Assembly (NCBI GenBank): GCA_017539565.1
Contig: JAFYCS010000029.1
Coordinates: 1-41,147, forward strand
Length of the DNA: 41,147 nt
Origin: Lachnospiraceae bacterium
GTDB taxonomy: Bacteria > Bacillota > Clostridia > Lachnospirales > Lachnospiraceae
Direction of reading: 5' to 3'
Shown: positions 33,881-41,147 of the stretch, piece by piece
Layout: the number at the start of each line of letters is the position of its first letter
How positions within the stretch are numbered: the stretch's first letter is position 1
Translations under genes and position numbers: made by a program
Notes under the pieces: generated by a model
What the model saw: only the letters and a program-made list of their open reading frames with translations
The model's database searches: none
What the model was told of the DNA's origin: nothing

Positions 33881-34635
33881 GGAGCATCGCCATACGCATA
33901 GATGATGTATGCCCGGTAATGGACTGGGAGGCGTTTTCGCGTTTTTCGGCACTTCTGGATAAATATGAGATCAAACCGCTGATAGGTGTGGTGCCTGATA
34001 ATCAGGATCCGTGTCTGGATGCGGGAGATAAGCGTAATAAGGCCTTTGATGATCCTGCGGGATATGCTGCATGGTTAAAGAGTCTTACGGACAAAGGCTG
34101 GATAATTGCAATGCATGGTGTTCACCATGTATATACCACCCAAAACGGCGGTCTTTTCCCAATGAACCATTTCTCTGAATTCGCCGGCGTGGAGCTTAAG
34201 GATCAGTATCACCTTATCCGTCACGGCCTGACATGCTTAAAAAAGCTGGGTTTAAAGACAGATATATTTATGGCGCCCGGACACAGCTTTGATAAGAATA
34301 CTTTAAGGGTACTGCGCAGGTTCGGATTCAGATATATCACAGACGGTTACGGCAGTTTTCCCTATGAAAGATTATCATTTACATTTCTTCCGATCTCTTT
34401 TTTGCGGAAGGCGGAGCTCAAAGGTGAAGACGGCATTACCACCTTTGTAGTTCATCCTGCGGAAATGAGCGATAAGGATTTTGAGGAATATGAAGACCTG
34501 TTTGAGAACAGGCGTGATCAGTTTAAAAACTACAGCGAGATGTTTAACATCCCGGCACTTAAGCGGAACAGAGGCACGGATCTGCTTGAATATATGATGG
34601 TTACCACCAAGCATTATGCCGGGAAGATCATATAG
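33877..34635 (+). CDS. Polysaccharide-deacetylase-fold protein (DUF2334-like)
   Basis: The 252-aa protein shows the carbohydrate esterase 4 layout. The Asp pair RIDDVCP at residues 8-14 and a His pair in MHGVHH (about 81-86) would bind the metal, and a later APGHSFD segment and a final VVHPAEM fit the family. It is closest to DUF2334-type proteins by wording. It has no signal peptide or membrane helix, so it should act in the cytoplasm on nucleotide- or lipid-linked sugar, perhaps removing the acetyl group of a HexNAc unit. Its start overlaps the epimerase stop (ATGA). Confidence 0.8.
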   Translation: MRSIAIRIDDVCPVMDWEAFSRFSALLDKYEIKPLIGVVPDNQDPCLDAGDKRNKAFDDPAGYAAWLKSLTDKGWIIAMHGVHHVYTTQNGGLFPMNHFSEFAGVELKDQYHLIRHGLTCLKKLGLKTDIFMAPGHSFDKNTLRVLRRFGFRYITDGYGSFPYERLSFTFLPISFLRKAELKGEDGITTFVVHPAEMSDKDFEEYEDLFENRRDQFKNYSEMFNIPALKRNRGTDLLEYMMVTTKHYAGKII

Positions 34636-34645
34636 GTGAACTGCT

Positions 34646-35800
34646 ATGCAAGACGGCAGGATAGTAGTGCTTCAGATAATAGGAGGACTCTCCATAGGCG
34701 GGGCGGAAAGCCGTATCATGGATATACTCCGTGAGATCGACAGGGATAAGTACCGCTTCGATTTTCTTTTGAATGAAGCACCCGGACAGTATGAAGAAGA
34801 GGCCAAAGCACTGGGGTGCAGGATATACCGTACCGTAAAGTATAAGGTATACAACAAAGGCCGGTATTTAAAGGAACTCAGGGATTTTTTCAGTGCGCAT
34901 CCCGAGATTGATATAGCCCAGGGACACAGCACCAATACAGCGGCGCTGTACCTGCCGGTGGCAAAGGAAAACGGTGTGGCTGTCACCATCGCCCATGCCA
35001 GAAGTGCGGGAGTTGAGCCCGGTCTGTCGGGATGGCTTAAAAGACGGACACGCAGAGGATTGTTTGATAAGGCGGATGTATGCTGGGCATGCTCCGGAGA
35101 AGCTGCGGCTGCGGTATTCGGAAAAGAGAATCTTTCCGGGGTACGCATCATTCCCAATGCCATAAAGGCAGATCTTTTTGCACCGGACGAAGAACATATA
35201 GCCCGGGGCAGGGCCCTGAGGGAAGAACTGGGGATAAGGGACGCCTATGTGGTAGGGCATGTGGGGCGTTTCCATTATGCAAAGAACCATCCGTTTCTCA
35301 TAAAGGTATTTTCGGAGATCTGCAAAAGCAGGGATAACGCCAGGCTTCTTATCGTCGGGGATGGGGAAGACAGGCCGGTGATAGAACAGCAGATAGCCGG
35401 GGCGGGCCTTAAGGATAAAGTGATACTTGCGGGAATGCAGAGGGATACGTCGAAGTATTACCAGGCTATGGATGTGCTGGTATTCCCTTCCTTTTATGAG
35501 GGACTGCCGGGTACGATAGTGGAAGCGCAGTGTGCAGGACTGCCCTGCGTGGTATCCGATGCGGTGACGAGGGATGTGGACAGGACACCTCTGCTGAGAT
35601 ACCTTTCACTTGATGAAAGTGCACAGAAGTGGGCACAGACCGCTATGGAAATGTCTGATGAATACCCGGCTGCAAACAGGCAGGATATGATGAGATACTG
35701 CGATATGATGAAAGAATCCGGGTTTGATGTTACCGCCCAGGTGCGGGACCTGGAGAAAACATATAAGGAATTGCTTACGGAGTATGGGAGAGATAAATAA
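34646..35800 (+). CDS. Glycosyltransferase family 4 (EpsF-like)
   Basis: The 384-aa GT-B enzyme has LQIIGGLSIGGAESRIMDIL in the N-domain and GHVGRFHYAKNHPFLI, IVGDGEDRP and PSFYEGLPGTIVEAQCAGLPCVVSD in the C-domain. The last motif carries the Glu residues that bind the nucleotide-sugar. Wording resembles EpsF-type capsule transferases that build the repeat unit. The usual final helix is present (LEKTYKELL). AGGTGA lies six bases before the ATG. The end overlaps the next gene by 17 bases. Confidence 0.9.
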   Translation: MQDGRIVVLQIIGGLSIGGAESRIMDILREIDRDKYRFDFLLNEAPGQYEEEAKALGCRIYRTVKYKVYNKGRYLKELRDFFSAHPEIDIAQGHSTNTAALYLPVAKENGVAVTIAHARSAGVEPGLSGWLKRRTRRGLFDKADVCWACSGEAAAAVFGKENLSGVRIIPNAIKADLFAPDEEHIARGRALREELGIRDAYVVGHVGRFHYAKNHPFLIKVFSEICKSRDNARLLIVGDGEDRPVIEQQIAGAGLKDKVILAGMQRDTSKYYQAMDVLVFPSFYEGLPGTIVEAQCAGLPCVVSDAVTRDVDRTPLLRYLSLDESAQKWAQTAMEMSDEYPAANRQDMMRYCDMMKESGFDVTAQVRDLEKTYKELLTEYGRDK

Positions 35801-36887
35801 AGTATTATTCCATATATACAGTCTGGGAAAAGGCGGTGCAGAGCGCGTTGTGACAACCCTTGCGGGGGAGATGGCGCGCAGGGGCATGGAAGTTGTCATA
35901 GCTACGCTGGCCACCGAAAAGGAGGAGTATCCTCTTCCGGAGGGAGTACGTCGTGCAGATGTGGGACTCAGTGAAGCAGAGAACAAAAAGGGCAGGTTAA
36001 GCCGTATGCGCATGCGCATAAAGAAGCTCAGGGATTGTCTGTCCAAGGAGAGGCCTGATGTAGTATATGCCTTTATGCAGACTGCCAACTACAGGGCTAT
36101 AATGGCTGCGGATCCGTTAAAGATACCGGTCATAATATCCGTGCGCAGCGATCCGAAGGTGGATTACGCGTCAAAAAAACAGAAATTCTTAAGTAATATG
36201 CTGTATAAGAAGGCTGCCGGTTCGGTATTCCAGACCACGGGAGCCAGGGATTTCTTTCCTGAGGAGATAGCATCAAAGGCAGCAGTGATCCTGAATCCCA
36301 TAAGCGAAAAGTACCTGAAAACCGAGAGGGCGGCAGATATACGGAAAGTATTTGCAGCAGTCGGGCGTTTTCATGATGCAAAGGACTATATGACACTGGT
36401 CAGGGCTTTTGAGCGTTTTCTGAAAGATCATGAGGAATATACGCTTGAGATATACGGCGGAGACAGCGGCGACAACAGCCGCCTGCAGGTGGCCGAATAT
36501 GTACATGGTCATGCGCTGGATGATAAGATACTTTTCATGGGCAGCCGCAGTAACGTGGCGGACTGCATCAGGGATGTTACCGCATATGTACTCTCATCTA
36601 AATATGAAGGCCTGCCCAATGCGCTTATGGAAGCCATGGCTCTGGGTCTCCCTGTTATAGCTACGGACTGTCCCAGCGGCGGACCGGCGGCGCTGATCAG
36701 CGACGGGGAGAACGGACTGCTTGCCGAGGCCGGCAATCCACGGGAACTGGCGGCGGCCATGGCCAAGATGGCGGAGAATCCTGAAGATGCGCAGAGAGTT
36801 GCAGATGAGGCAAAGAAGATAAGAGAGATAGCCGGGACAGCCCGTATAACCGATGAATGGCTGGATTACGCGAAGAGGTGTATCTGA
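35784..36887 (+). CDS. Glycosyltransferase family 4
   Basis: The start is placed at ATG 35784 (MGEINKVLFHIYSLGKGGAERV), where relatives begin; the in-frame ATG at 35724 would add 20 residues of nonsense-like sequence. No well-spaced Shine-Dalgarno is seen (CGGAG is one base from the ATG), so translation may depend on coupling with the overlapping gene. The 367-aa GT-B enzyme has SLGKGGAERVVTTLA, AVGRFHDAKDYMTLV, IYGGDSGDNSRL and SKYEGLPNALMEAMALGLPVIATDC. It belongs with GalNAc/glucose-type GT4 transferases; the sugar cannot be read from sequence. Confidence 0.88.
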   Translation: MGEINKVLFHIYSLGKGGAERVVTTLAGEMARRGMEVVIATLATEKEEYPLPEGVRRADVGLSEAENKKGRLSRMRMRIKKLRDCLSKERPDVVYAFMQTANYRAIMAADPLKIPVIISVRSDPKVDYASKKQKFLSNMLYKKAAGSVFQTTGARDFFPEEIASKAAVILNPISEKYLKTERAADIRKVFAAVGRFHDAKDYMTLVRAFERFLKDHEEYTLEIYGGDSGDNSRLQVAEYVHGHALDDKILFMGSRSNVADCIRDVTAYVLSSKYEGLPNALMEAMALGLPVIATDCPSGGPAALISDGENGLLAEAGNPRELAAAMAKMAENPEDAQRVADEAKKIREIAGTARITDEWLDYAKRCI

Positions 36888-36888
36888 T

Positions 36889-38034
36889 ATGGCACACGAG
36901 CTTAAGAAGATAGCCGTCGTCGGACCGGTATATCCTTTTAAAGGCGGCATTTCGCATTACACCGGACTGCTGGTAAAGGCTTTAAAAGCAGGACATGAGG
37001 TGGAATGCATTTCATATTCCCTGCAGTACCCTAAGATACTGTTTAAAAAGGAACAGAGGGATTACGGGAACAAGACCTTTGAGATAAAAGATACCCGTTT
37101 TATCATAAATACCGCAAACCCCTTCAATTGGGGAAAGGCGGCACGTGAGATAAAAAAACTCAGACCGGATCTTGTGATAGTACAGTGGTGGCATCCGTAT
37201 TTTGCACCCTGCTATGCAGCTGTACTTTCGGGGCTTAAGGGCATACCGGTATTCCTTACATGTCATAATGTGCTGCCTCATGAGCGTTTTCCCATGGACA
37301 GGTTGCTGACAAAGTCCGTATTAAAGAAAGCCGCAGGATGTATAGTACATTCAAAAGAAGATGAGGCGGACCTTAAGGCAATGATCCCGGCAATGCATTA
37401 CAGGCGTAATATGCATCCTACTTATAATGCCTTCCGGCTGAAGGGGATCAGCCGCGAAGAAGCAAGAAAAGAGCTTGGTCTTAAGGCGGAAGAGAAGGTG
37501 CTCCTGTTCTTCGGACTGGTGCGTAAATATAAGGGCCTTAAATACCTGATCGAAGCGGCGCCTGAATGCGTGAAGGCTCTGGATGGCGTTAAGATATGTG
37601 TTGTCGGGGACTTCGGTGATGCCAGGGATGAATATATGTCCCTGATAGAAGCCACTGGTGTAAAGGACAGCTTTATGATAAGGGACGGTTATGTACCCGA
37701 TGCCGATGTGGAACCGTATTTTGCGGCTGCGGATCTGTGCATCTGTCCTTATATTTCCGCGACCCAGTCGGGAATAGTGCAGATAGCTTTCGGCTTCGGG
37801 CTGCCTGTTATCGCCACTGATGTGGGAGGCCTTCCCGAGGCGGTAACGGATAAGAAGACAGGGTATATAGTTCCGCCCGGTGATCCGCAGGCTCTGGCAA
37901 AAGCGATAACTGCTTTCTTTACGGAAGAAAGGGCCGGAGAGTTTAAAGAGAATATCAGGGAAGATGAGAAGCGGTTTTCATGGGAAAACATGGTGGGAAC
38001 CATTGAGGATCTTTATAAGGAGGCATGTTCTTGA
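36889..38034 (+). CDS. Glycosyltransferase family 4
   Basis: The start is placed at ATG 36889 with AGAGGTG about nine bases before it; an upstream in-frame ATG at 36853 has no such site. The 381-aa GT-B enzyme begins KKIAVVGPVYPFKGGISHYT, with CHNVLPHERFPMDRLLTK in the N-domain and LLFFGLVRKYKGLKYLIEA, DLCICPYISATQSGIVQIAFGFG and PVIATDVGGLPEAV in the C-domain. The conserved Glu of the EX7E motif is replaced by the SATQSGIVQIAF segment, as in some GT4 subfamilies. It begins one base after the previous stop. Confidence 0.88.
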   Translation: MAHELKKIAVVGPVYPFKGGISHYTGLLVKALKAGHEVECISYSLQYPKILFKKEQRDYGNKTFEIKDTRFIINTANPFNWGKAAREIKKLRPDLVIVQWWHPYFAPCYAAVLSGLKGIPVFLTCHNVLPHERFPMDRLLTKSVLKKAAGCIVHSKEDEADLKAMIPAMHYRRNMHPTYNAFRLKGISREEARKELGLKAEEKVLLFFGLVRKYKGLKYLIEAAPECVKALDGVKICVVGDFGDARDEYMSLIEATGVKDSFMIRDGYVPDADVEPYFAAADLCICPYISATQSGIVQIAFGFGLPVIATDVGGLPEAVTDKKTGYIVPPGDPQALAKAITAFFTEERAGEFKENIREDEKRFSWENMVGTIEDLYKEACS

Positions 38035-38801
38035 AGACAGTGGTGCTGATACCCGCGTACAAGAGTGCTTTTGATGCTGATGAAGAAGCATGCGTGAAGC
38101 GCTATGTCAGGGTATTTAAGAACCGGGATCTGGTATTTACACTGCCTGAATCCCTTGACAGCAGTTATTATACCCGGACATTCCCGACGGTAGGACAAAG
38201 ACGTTTTGACCAGCGTTTTTTCAGGGGGATCGAAGGATATAACAGATTACTGCTTTCGGAAGGCTTTTACCGGGCTTTTGACAGATACGATTATATGCTG
38301 ATAGCCCAGCCTGATGCCGTTGTCTGGCAGGATGAGGACAGGCTGGATGAGTTTATAGAAAAAGGTTACGATTACTATGGGGCTCCCTGGGAGCCGGCCC
38401 GGCGTATCTGGGAATGGACATTTATTAAGAAGAACAGCTTTCCGGGCTTTAAGATCCGCTGCTGCAAAGGCAGAAATGACGGGATAATAATGGGTAACGG
38501 CGGTTTCTCCTTAAGACATATAGAGCATTGCCGGCAGCTGATACACAAGTTCGGCTGGCGCAGGATATACTGGTTTGTAAACAGGAATGAAGATATCTTC
38601 TTCGGTGTATTCGGCCGTGACAGCGGTATGGGATTTAAGAGTGCCGATCTGCTGACGGGAAGGGAATTTGCGGCAGAGTATCATCTCAGGGAACGTGTTG
38701 AGAAGGGGGATATCCCCTATGCGGTACATGGCTGGAGCAAGGATTTTGCCGATTACAAAGATATGCAGGCATATCTGAAAGAATACGGCATTGATATATG
38801 A
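38031..38801 (+). CDS. DUF5672 protein, putative glycosyltransferase
   Basis: Two starts are possible: ATG 38025, one base after AAGGAGG (38017-38023), and TTG 38031 at seven bases. The latter is chosen; it overlaps the previous stop as TTGA, as at 24788. The 256-aa protein has VVLIPAYKS at the front, YDYMLIAQPDAVVWQDE, YDYYGAPWEPA and NGGFSLR...NEDIFFG. These match DUF5672 as I know it. The DAVV.. and GAPW/GNGGFSLR/ED motifs look like a GT-A fold, so it is probably a transferase adding a sugar. It is the last gene of the operon; no clear terminator follows. Confidence 0.82.
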   Translation: MKTVVLIPAYKSAFDADEEACVKRYVRVFKNRDLVFTLPESLDSSYYTRTFPTVGQRRFDQRFFRGIEGYNRLLLSEGFYRAFDRYDYMLIAQPDAVVWQDEDRLDEFIEKGYDYYGAPWEPARRIWEWTFIKKNSFPGFKIRCCKGRNDGIIMGNGGFSLRHIEHCRQLIHKFGWRRIYWFVNRNEDIFFGVFGRDSGMGFKSADLLTGREFAAEYHLRERVEKGDIPYAVHGWSKDFADYKDMQAYLKEYGIDI

Positions 38802-38819
38802 TGTAAGCCTTTTCCGTAC

Positions 38820-38848
38820 TTTACATTTTAAATACTGCGTGTTAAAAT
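38820..38848 (+). promoter_or_regulatory. Promoter of the unknown gene at 38921
   Basis: TTTACA (38820-38825), a 17-bp spacer and TAAAAT (38843-38848) with extended TGT. It separates the last two genes from the glycan operon. Confidence 0.7.
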
Positions 38849-38920
38849 CATATATGCATTATTATCGGGCAGAATATCGTCTGTAGATGCAAATTCTGGA
38901 CCAGGAGGCCGTTGGCGGGG

Positions 38921-39613
38921 ATGAACGAGGAAGAACTCCAAAATTACATTTCCGAAGTTCTGAAGGGAAACGAAGACTATTACAGATACATCAGTGACTT
39001 CGCGGATAAGTATGGATACGACCCTGCCACCATGGAAGAACCCCTGTCACAGTCCATCGGCTATGTTGAGGATGCCCAGCGTGTCTGTAAGGAACATATA
39101 CTGGCTTTAAGGGGGGAGGGATCGTCCCAGAATGCGAGTATGCTTACTTTTATGGCACTGGGAGATAAGCTTGCGACTCTGCTGAGGAATCTCCAGTCCG
39201 TAAGGAACCGCCAGAAGTCCGTTATACAGTCAGCTGAAGGCAATCTGCGTGAGGATGTGAAAAAGCTCCTGGATGATCTTTTTGCAGTGAAGTGGTTTCC
39301 CGATTATGTGGGAGTACCTACTGTAGAAGGGCTCAAGAAATACACTATCAAGCATCCTTTCCTGAAAAAAGGTGCCCATATGAAGTGTATTATCACATAT
39401 ATGCTTGAGCTGGCGGAATTTGACAAGATGATACAGGTGCTGGCAGAGTATTATTTTAACGATACACGCGGATATGACGAAAAGGAACATAAGGCCATTG
39501 AGGTTACTGCGGAGAATATCCGTAAGTCTGTGGTCACGGGAGAGGACATTCTGATGGCAAAAGCTGCCTTTAATAAGTATGAAGGAGTATATAACTCCAT
39601 ACTGGGCAGTTAA
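38921..39613 (+). CDS. Hypothetical helical protein, 230 aa
   Basis: AGGAGG (38903-38908) lies 12 bases before ATG 38921 and three before an in-frame TTG at 38912; neither is ideal, and the ATG is preferred. The protein is soluble, charged and mostly helical: NEEELQNYISEVLK at the front, a helical bundle to about residue 110 (LRNLQSVRNRQKSVIQ), then KWFPDYVGVPTVEGLKKYTIKH and a final helical part. No signal peptide, membrane helix or family is recognised. It has its own promoter and a terminator, so it is a single-gene unit. Confidence 0.8.
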   Translation: MNEEELQNYISEVLKGNEDYYRYISDFADKYGYDPATMEEPLSQSIGYVEDAQRVCKEHILALRGEGSSQNASMLTFMALGDKLATLLRNLQSVRNRQKSVIQSAEGNLREDVKKLLDDLFAVKWFPDYVGVPTVEGLKKYTIKHPFLKKGAHMKCIITYMLELAEFDKMIQVLAEYYFNDTRGYDEKEHKAIEVTAENIRKSVVTGEDILMAKAAFNKYEGVYNSILGS

Positions 39614-39644
39614 AGGTCAATAATATGAGATAAGGATAGTTAAG

Positions 39645-39684
39645 AGCGCAACGTCTGCATTTGCCGGGCTGTTGCGCTTTTGTT
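39645..39684 (+). terminator. Rho-independent terminator after the gene at 38921
   Basis: AGCGCAAC/GTTGCGCT (39645-39652 with 39671-39678) forms an 8-bp stem with an 18-nt loop followed by TTTTGTT. The long loop may contain further pairing. Confidence 0.8.
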
Positions 39685-39702
39685 ACTTTACGGCATTATA
39701 AT
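39672..39702 (+). promoter_or_regulatory. Weak promoter candidate for the last gene
   Basis: A perfect TATAAT (39697-39702) lies 48 bases before the start codon. The -35 is poor: TTGCGC (39672-39677) at 19 bp, inside the terminator stem. Confidence 0.4.
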
Positions 39703-39750
39703 GATATTTGGCGGAGTCTGTACATAAGACGTTTATACGGAGGAGAGCAT

Positions 39751-41147
39751 ATGCCTCGTTTTTTCTGGCAGAGTAAAGATAAGCCTAAAAAGAAGGGTCC
39801 GGAGAATGAGGGACCCATGATAGAGCTTAATGATATGACCGGTTATGAGGTCAGAAAGCGTCAGCGGGATGAGGAAGAAGCCCGTAAAAAAGCTGCTGAA
39901 GAGCAGCATAATAAGGACAGGAAAAAGGTGTCAGCGGAACTGGAGTTTGCGGCAGCCCTGTATGATGCAAATGATGTGAAAGAAGCCGGGAAAAAGGCCT
40001 TCTCAAAGATCAGTACTCTTCTTGTGCGCTATAACCGCCTGCAGGATATAAAGAGGGATAATAAGATCAATGCGCAGGAAGCGCGTGATGAGGAAAACAA
40101 GAGCTATGAGAGCGAGATGGCACGGCTGAACTACGAGGAAGAAGAGATCAATAAAGCTCTGGAAGAGAATAAAGACGGTGATGTATCGGATCATAAGGAA
40201 AAGCTCAGGAATATCGCTGAGAGCCGCAGGAAACTGAGGATAAGGCATGATAGTGTCCTTAAAAAGATAGATAAAGAAGAACATGGTATCACAAATGAAG
40301 AGAAGACACTGCTGGATCAGGACAGGGGCGGAATAAGAAGTGCATTGATGCTCGGAGGAAAGACCTCTGCAGGCATGGGTTATACCCTGACGGAAGGCAG
40401 TCAGGCCGATATCATAAAGGCCCGGAACTATATAGATGAACAGGGGAGTGAAGAAGGAAGCCTCATGGGACAGATGTCCCTTCTTGATAATGCCGTAAAT
40501 ACCGGAGGAATAGATCTTGAGCAGCGTGGGAAGGGGAAGACTGAAGGAATAGCCCACGCAAACCTTTCGGAGATATTAAGGAATCTTACAGCCGATGAAC
40601 TGGAAGAAATGAACTCCGGCAGGGGTGAGAAGCTTAACATCAACATGGAGATGCTTGATAAAAGCAAAAAAGATCCGCAGCAGATGGATAAGCTTTTCGG
40701 CGCGAAAAAGGACATGGACGGCGTGCGTGATGCTGCCGGGAAAAGAGGCGTGACTTATATACATGAAAAAAGCAAAAGTGAGGGCGCCAGAAACTATTTT
40801 GTCGGTAAGTATAACAGCATCAGGGGAGGTATCAACAGCTTCAGAAAGAATCATCCGGTTTTGGGAGCTGTATTTATGGCAGCTCCTGTCGGTACACTGA
40901 TGGACCTCTACGAACCCAGGAAACGTGTAACCATGAAACAGCATGGTCTGACACCTGAGGCGATAGCGCGTGCCAAAGGTAAAGCAGGGGCTTATAACGA
41001 TCCGGAGAAGGCGAAGCGGATCATCAGATCTTTCAAAGGCAATTCAGGGATCCTGGACGGCTTTTTTTCACATGGTGCTTCCATAAACCGTAAGATACAG
41101 GTGGGATCCTATTCCAGCCCGCAGCAGAGACGTGAGCAGATGAGAGC
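39751..41147 (+). CDS. Hypothetical charged coiled-coil protein, C-terminus beyond the window
   Basis: An ATG with GGAGGA (39739-39744) six bases upstream opens a frame with no stop up to the window end, 465 codons. The N-terminus MPRFFWQSKDKPKKKG is basic. Residues about 30-190 are very rich in Lys, Glu, Arg and Asp, with heptad-like spacing (KRQRDEEEARKKAAEEQ; ARLNYEEEEINKALEEN), so a long coiled coil is likely. The second half is less charged, with GGIRSALMLGGKTSAG and one moderately hydrophobic stretch HPVLGAVFMAAPVGTLMDLY at about 367-386. No family, catalytic motif or signal peptide is recognised. It could be a structural or scaffold protein. Confidence 0.8.
   Translation, partial: MPRFFWQSKDKPKKKGPENEGPMIELNDMTGYEVRKRQRDEEEARKKAAEEQHNKDRKKVSAELEFAAALYDANDVKEAGKKAFSKISTLLVRYNRLQDIKRDNKINAQEARDEENKSYESEMARLNYEEEEINKALEENKDGDVSDHKEKLRNIAESRRKLRIRHDSVLKKIDKEEHGITNEEKTLLDQDRGGIRSALMLGGKTSAGMGYTLTEGSQADIIKARNYIDEQGSEEGSLMGQMSLLDNAVNTGGIDLEQRGKGKTEGIAHANLSEILRNLTADELEEMNSGRGEKLNINMEMLDKSKKDPQQMDKLFGAKKDMDGVRDAAGKRGVTYIHEKSKSEGARNYFVGKYNSIRGGINSFRKNHPVLGAVFMAAPVGTLMDLYEPRKRVTMKQHGLTPEAIARAKGKAGAYNDPEKAKRIIRSFKGNSGILDGFFSHGASINRKIQVGSYSSPQQRREQMR

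Noticed and set aside
38802-38830. Terminator after the glycan operon
   Set aside because: The only pairing (TGTAA with TTTACA) is weak and interrupted, with no proper stem and T-run.

Overview
The window looks like a chromosomal segment from a Clostridia genome, most likely Lachnospiraceae, of intermediate GC. The reasons are the gene order parB - DUF4446 - serS, the strong AGGAGG-type ribosome binding sites, sigma-A promoters with extended TGn -10 boxes, TPTP-linked lipoproteins and surface proteins, and a Clostridia-type surface-repeat protein. The placement rests on gene order and protein style, not on a database search.

Region 1 (1-7110) is mainly housekeeping. It holds the 3' end of a sugar ABC transporter ATPase closed by a terminator, a 16-bp perfect palindrome, parB without a neighbouring parA, DUF4446, and a serS with unusual motif 2 and 3 wording. 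Next is a 350-bp gene-free stretch packed with hairpins, many with GAA loops, and a 14-nt copy of the 5' end of the adjacent tRNA-Arg(CCT). After the tRNA come a DUF3048 lipoprotein, a CPA2 antiporter whose start is overlapped by a tiny leader ORF running through a terminator hairpin, and a small lipoprotein.

Region 2 (7102-16571) starts at a good promoter. It encodes an HD-GYP-type protein that has lost most metal ligands, a NUDIX hydrolase, a GH2 beta-mannosidase-like protein whose expected nucleophile Glu is Ala, an intact GH36 alpha-galactosidase, and a large secreted repeat protein. A convergent lipoprotein gene lies on the minus strand. The GH2/GH36 pair suggests galactomannan or manno-oligosaccharide use.

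Region 3 (16664-20724) carries a 44-aa membrane peptide, clpS and clpA as a tight operon, with glf (UDP-galactopyranose mutase) directly behind.

Region 4 (20741-38801) is a run of 16 tightly packed, often 4-bp-overlapping genes for a surface glycan. Nucleotide-sugar genes are a PseB-like 4,6-dehydratase, a UDP-GlcA 4-epimerase-like enzyme, a WecE/RffA-like aminotransferase, a GNAT, and a TviB/TviC-like dehydrogenase-epimerase pair. Transfer genes are two GT2, three GT4 and a DUF5672 protein. Membrane steps are covered by two GT-C-like polytopic proteins, a GtrB-like GT2 and a GNAT/acyltransferase-3/GtrA triple fusion. Together the last group resembles a GtrA-GtrB-GtrC pathway for adding lipid-carried sugars outside the cell. 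I recognised no Wzx, Wzy or ABC exporter.

Region 5 (38820-41147) has two genes of unknown function behind their own promoters, separated by a clear terminator. The second is a long charged, coiled-coil-rich protein that runs off the window end.
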